Below the pieces are notes generated by a model that was given only the letters and a program-made list of their open reading frames with translations, had not been told where the DNA came from and did not search any database. The translations under genes were made by a program, and so were the position numbers. Positions 61,171 through 64,000 of a DNA stretch of 64,000 nt are shown in pieces. The DNA is from Hoeflea sp. (GTDB lineage: Bacteria; Pseudomonadota; Alphaproteobacteria; Rhizobiales; Rhizobiaceae): assembly GCA_019084245.1 (NCBI GenBank), contig JAHRFE010000026.1:1-64000 (forward strand), written 5' to 3'. Within the stretch, counting starts at the first letter, position 1. The number at the start of each line of letters is the position of its first letter.

Positions 61171-62563
61171 CGGGACAACTGACATCGAAACTGTTGACAC
61201 GACCGGAAACTTCATCGACGCGGACAGCAAATCCGGCGTAACACGCGCTATTGTGCTGATCCCGGCCCTGCGCACCCGCAATCCTGCGCCCGGCAGCGGC
61301 CCGGACGGCGGCAACGTGGCCAAGCGGCCCGATGCGCACCGCATGGGCGAAGCCATCGGTCTGGCGGGCGCCATTGACCTGCAAGTCGCAGAGGCGCTGA
61401 TCGTGCCGGTCTCCGATCCCAGGCCATCAACCTTGTTCGGCAAGGGCAAGATGCTCGAGATCAAGGAACTGATCGACAGCACCGGCTCGCAGCTGGTCAT
61501 TGTCGACCATCCGCTCACGCCGGTGCAGCAGCGCAATCTGGAGGAGGAGTGGAAGGTCAAGGTGATCGACCGCACCGGGCTGATTCTCGAAATCTTCGGC
61601 CGCCGCGCCTCCACCAAGGAAGGCGTGCTGCAGGTCGAGCTTGCCCATCTCAATTATCAGAAGGGACGTCTGGTCCGCAGCTGGACCCACCTCGAGCGCC
61701 AGCGCGGCGGTGGCGGCTTCATGGGCGGCCCCGGCGAAACCCAGATCGAGGCCGACAGGCGCCTGCTGCAGGAGCGCATCATCAAGCTCGAGCGCGAGCT
61801 CGACCAGGTTCGCCGCACACGGCAACTGCACCGCGCCAAGCGCAAGAAGGTGCCGCACCCGATCGTGGCGCTGGTGGGCTACACCAATGCCGGCAAGTCG
61901 ACGCTTTTCAACCGGGTTACAGGCGCCGAGGTACTGGCCGAGGACATGCTGTTTGCCACGCTGGATCCGACGCTCAGACGCATGAAGCTGCCGCATGGCG
62001 CGACCGTGATCCTGTCGGACACGGTGGGGTTCATCTCCAACCTGCCGACTCACCTGGTTGCAGCCTTCCGGGCGACGCTTGAAGAGGTGCTGGAAGCCGA
62101 TCTGATCCTGCATGTGCGCGACATGTCCGATCCCGACCGCAATGCCCAGGCTGCCGATGTCGAGGCGATCCTGAAGAGCCTTGGCGTGGGCGAGGACCAG
62201 CCGCGCAAGATGCTCGAAGTCTGGAACAAGGTCGACCTGCTCGAGCCCGACGCCGCCGAGGCGTTGCGCGCCCGCGCGGCCACAGGCGAATCCATCGTGG
62301 TTTCGGCCTTGACCGGGGAGGGCGTCGACACGCTGCTGTCCGCCATCGAGGCGCGGATCTCGGGCGAACTCGCCATCCGGACCGTGGTGCTGGACGCCCA
62401 GCATTTGCAGGTCATGTCCTGGATCTACGACCGGGGAAGGGTCAAGGACCGGATCGACCACGAGGACGGGTCGGTGGAGATCACCGCCGAATTCACTGCC
62501 GCCGACAGCCTCGATCTAGACCGGCAGCTGGGTCTTGGCCCGAAGCCGGACACGGATTTCTGA
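61097..62563 (+). CDS. hflX: GTPase HflX
   Basis: A 488-residue ribosome-associated GTPase that splits or rescues ribosomes under stress. The N-terminal nucleotide-binding domain ([58 protein letters not shown]) is followed by the G domain: G1 [10 protein letters not shown]3 SDTVGFI, G4 NKVDL. The frame overlaps hfq; the start is uncertain. ATG 61097 (used) gives a poorly conserved N-terminal extension read through hfq; a GTG near 61252 would give the canonical beginning. Ends before the nnrS control region. Confidence 0.93.
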   Translation: MRYPQSCRASQSRCSRTRTPATAPDGTTDIETVDTTGNFIDADSKSGVTRAIVLIPALRTRNPAPGSGPDGGNVAKRPDAHRMGEAIGLAGAIDLQVAEALIVPVSDPRPSTLFGKGKMLEIKELIDSTGSQLVIVDHPLTPVQQRNLEEEWKVKVIDRTGLILEIFGRRASTKEGVLQVELAHLNYQKGRLVRSWTHLERQRGGGGFMGGPGETQIEADRRLLQERIIKLERELDQVRRTRQLHRAKRKKVPHPIVALVGYTNAGKSTLFNRVTGAEVLAEDMLFATLDPTLRRMKLPHGATVILSDTVGFISNLPTHLVAAFRATLEEVLEADLILHVRDMSDPDRNAQAADVEAILKSLGVGEDQPRKMLEVWNKVDLLEPDAAEALRARAATGESIVVSALTGEGVDTLLSAIEARISGELAIRTVVLDAQHLQVMSWIYDRGRVKDRIDHEDGSVEITAEFTAADSLDLDRQLGLGPKPDTDF

Positions 62564-62681
62564 CACCTCCGTCAGCCTGTATCCTCCGCGAATTCCGCCT
62601 CCTGCCGTGACGCGGGAAACCGGAGAAATTCCCACATCGAAAGCCGTGCAAACCTTCGCCGCCTATGGCCGGCGTTATATA

Positions 62682-62703
62682 GGTATTTACAATACCTGTA
62701 TTT
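62682..62703 (+). promoter_or_regulatory. Overlapping palindromes upstream of nnrS
   Basis: AGGTAT-TTACA-ATACCT (62682-62698) and the overlapping AATACCTGTATT (62692-62703) lie about 110 bp before the nnrS start. The A/T-rich GGTATT...AATACC form recalls sites for Rrf2-family (NsrR-like) regulators, though no exact known consensus is met. Confidence 0.4.
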
Positions 62704-62808
62704 AGGGGTAGTCAGGGCCCAAGCGGGCATCGGGCCACGCCCCGTGTGCGGCGGCATCGGGCGCTGGGTCCCGGTGCCCGCGACGCGATCACAGCAGGAG
62801 ACACAGCG

Positions 62809-64000
62809 ATGGCCACGACGGCGGAACAAATGCGGGCTTGGCAGGGGCCGGCGATCCTGAGTTTCGGCTTCCGGCCTTTCTTCCTGCTGGGCGCCGCCTG
62901 GGCGGCGATTGCCATGGTCGTGTGGGTGATGATGCTATCGGGCAACTCTCCGTTGCTCACGGCCTTCGATCCGGTCGCCTGGCATGCGCATGAACTGCTG
63001 TTTGGCTATCTCGGAGCGGTGCTGGCGGGGTTTTTGCTGACAGCGGTACCGAACTGGACCGGCGGTCTGCCCGTCACCGGATGGCCGCTCGCGGGACTTG
63101 TTGCGCTGTGGCTGATAGGCCGGATCGCCGTGGCGGTCTCGGCTGCGCTGCCCCCCTATGCCGCGATGGCGCTCGACCTGGCTCTGCCGGTGGCGCTTGC
63201 CGGGGTCCTGCTGCGTGAGATCATTGTTGGCAGGAACTGGCGCAACCTGCCGGTGCTGTCCCTGCTTGCAATCTGGATGCTGGCCAATGCCGGTTTCCAC
63301 ATCCAGGCGCTCGGTGACGGGCTGCCCGCCTATGGGGCGGAGCTGCGGCTCGGGCTTCTCGCCGCGATCATGCTGATTTCACTGATCGGCGGGCGGATCG
63401 TGCCGTCTTTCACGCGCAACTGGCTGGTGCAGCAGAAAGCAACGCGCTTTCCGGCAATTGCCGGCCGCACCGACAAGATCATTCTGCTGGCGACAGCCAT
63501 TGCGCTGGCGGCATGGGTGGCAGCACCCGAACACGCGGCGACGGCAGCGCTTTGCGGCCTGGCCGGGCTTGGCCAGACCTATCGCCTCTTCGGCTGGCAA
63601 GGCAGGCAGACCTCCGCCGAGCCGCTGGTCTGGGTGCTGCATGTGGCCTATGCCTTTGTCCCCTTGGGGTTTTTCGCCATCGCCGGCGCCGCTTTGCTGG
63701 ATTATCCCACTGCGGCGGCGCAGCATGTGTGGATGGCAGGCGGCATCGGGTTGATGACGCTGGCGGTGATGAGCCGGGCGAGCCTCGGCCATGCCGGGCG
63801 GCCGCTCAAGGCCACGCCCGCCATCACCGCGCTCTATGTCGCGCTGATCGTGTCGGTGGCGGCCCGCTTCATGGCAGGTCTGGCGCCCGGAGAGGACTGG
63901 CCGCTGCACCTTGCCGCCGGGGCCTGGATCCTGGCCTTCGGGGGCTTTGCGGTGATCTATTTTCCGATCCTGGCGCGACCGAAACTGGCCAGGAAGGCGC
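62809..64000 (+). CDS. nnrS: NnrS family protein (partial, runs off the window)
   Basis: At least 397 codons, open to the right edge. A haem- and copper-associated polytopic membrane protein of the NnrS family, which protects cells during nitric oxide stress. Recognisable are FGFRPFFLLGAAWAA, DPVAWHAHELLFGYLGAVLA, FLLTAVPNWTGGLPVTG, LIGGRIVPSFTRNWL, WVLHVAYAFVPLGFFAIA and VMSRASLGHAGRPL, with the His residues of HAHE, LHVAY and GHAGR being likely ligands. Start ATG 62809 with CAGGAG upstream. The palindromes upstream suggest regulation by an NO-responsive factor. Confidence 0.92.
   Translation, partial: MATTAEQMRAWQGPAILSFGFRPFFLLGAAWAAIAMVVWVMMLSGNSPLLTAFDPVAWHAHELLFGYLGAVLAGFLLTAVPNWTGGLPVTGWPLAGLVALWLIGRIAVAVSAALPPYAAMALDLALPVALAGVLLREIIVGRNWRNLPVLSLLAIWMLANAGFHIQALGDGLPAYGAELRLGLLAAIMLISLIGGRIVPSFTRNWLVQQKATRFPAIAGRTDKIILLATAIALAAWVAAPEHAATAALCGLAGLGQTYRLFGWQGRQTSAEPLVWVLHVAYAFVPLGFFAIAGAALLDYPTAAAQHVWMAGGIGLMTLAVMSRASLGHAGRPLKATPAITALYVALIVSVAARFMAGLAPGEDWPLHLAAGAWILAFGGFAVIYFPILARPKLARKA

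Overview
The window is a piece of an alphaproteobacterial chromosome, most likely Hyphomicrobiales (Rhizobiales), perhaps the Phyllobacteriaceae/Hoeflea neighbourhood. That placement is inferred from high GC, many GTG/TTG starts, and two runs of rhizobial-type gene order: gyrA...coaD-ppi-ppiB-queA-tgt and ispDF-dusB-ntrBC-ntrYX-trkA-(trkH)-hfq-hflX. No rRNA, tRNA or CRISPR array was seen.

Layout. 1-4.2 kb is an AT-richer accessory remnant: the end of an IS21-like element interrupts a type I restriction subunit (hsdR), followed by a frameshifted AlbA_2/Schlafen-type ATP-binding gene and a gene-free stretch with an orphan minus-strand terminator. 4.2-7.3 kb holds small accessory genes (cupin, VOC, DUF1905, a membrane protein/TetR pair with two matching operators, MarC). 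7.5-20.5 kb is core: gyrA, a HisKA_2 kinase plus lone receiver, a WYL regulator, a transglutaminase-like protein, small conserved proteins, coaD, two cyclophilins, queA-tgt. Intergenic regions at 13.5-14.2, 20.5, 21.2 and 22.0-23.1 kb are filled with dispersed palindromic repeats.

23.1-35.9 kb: a GreA-like factor with a shortened coiled coil, a DUF4864 protein, then a divergent cluster (two MDR oxidoreductases and an ACAD10/11-type acyl-CoA dehydrogenase facing SDR - APH-type kinase - SDR) that looks like an unfused 4-hydroxyacyl-CoA pathway. It is followed by a complete distal valine module (mmsA, isobutyryl-CoA dehydrogenase, 3-hydroxyisobutyryl-CoA hydrolase, mmsB). 36-39 kb: metallo-hydrolase, fumarylacetoacetase-type hydrolase and maleylacetoacetate isomerase, the end of tyrosine/aromatic catabolism.

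39.2-47.3 kb: a seven-gene minus-strand operon (NMT1-type ABC transporter, cytosine-deaminase-like amidohydrolase, FAD oxidase, two flavodoxin-fold reductases) divergent from RidA and creatininase-family genes. This is a coherent import-and-degrade unit for an unidentified nitrogen compound. 47.3-62.6 kb is core: PilZ, COQ10-like, pncC/cinA, ispDF, dusB, NtrBC, NtrYX, Trk potassium uptake, hfq, hflX. The window ends inside an nnrS gene with a palindromic site upstream.
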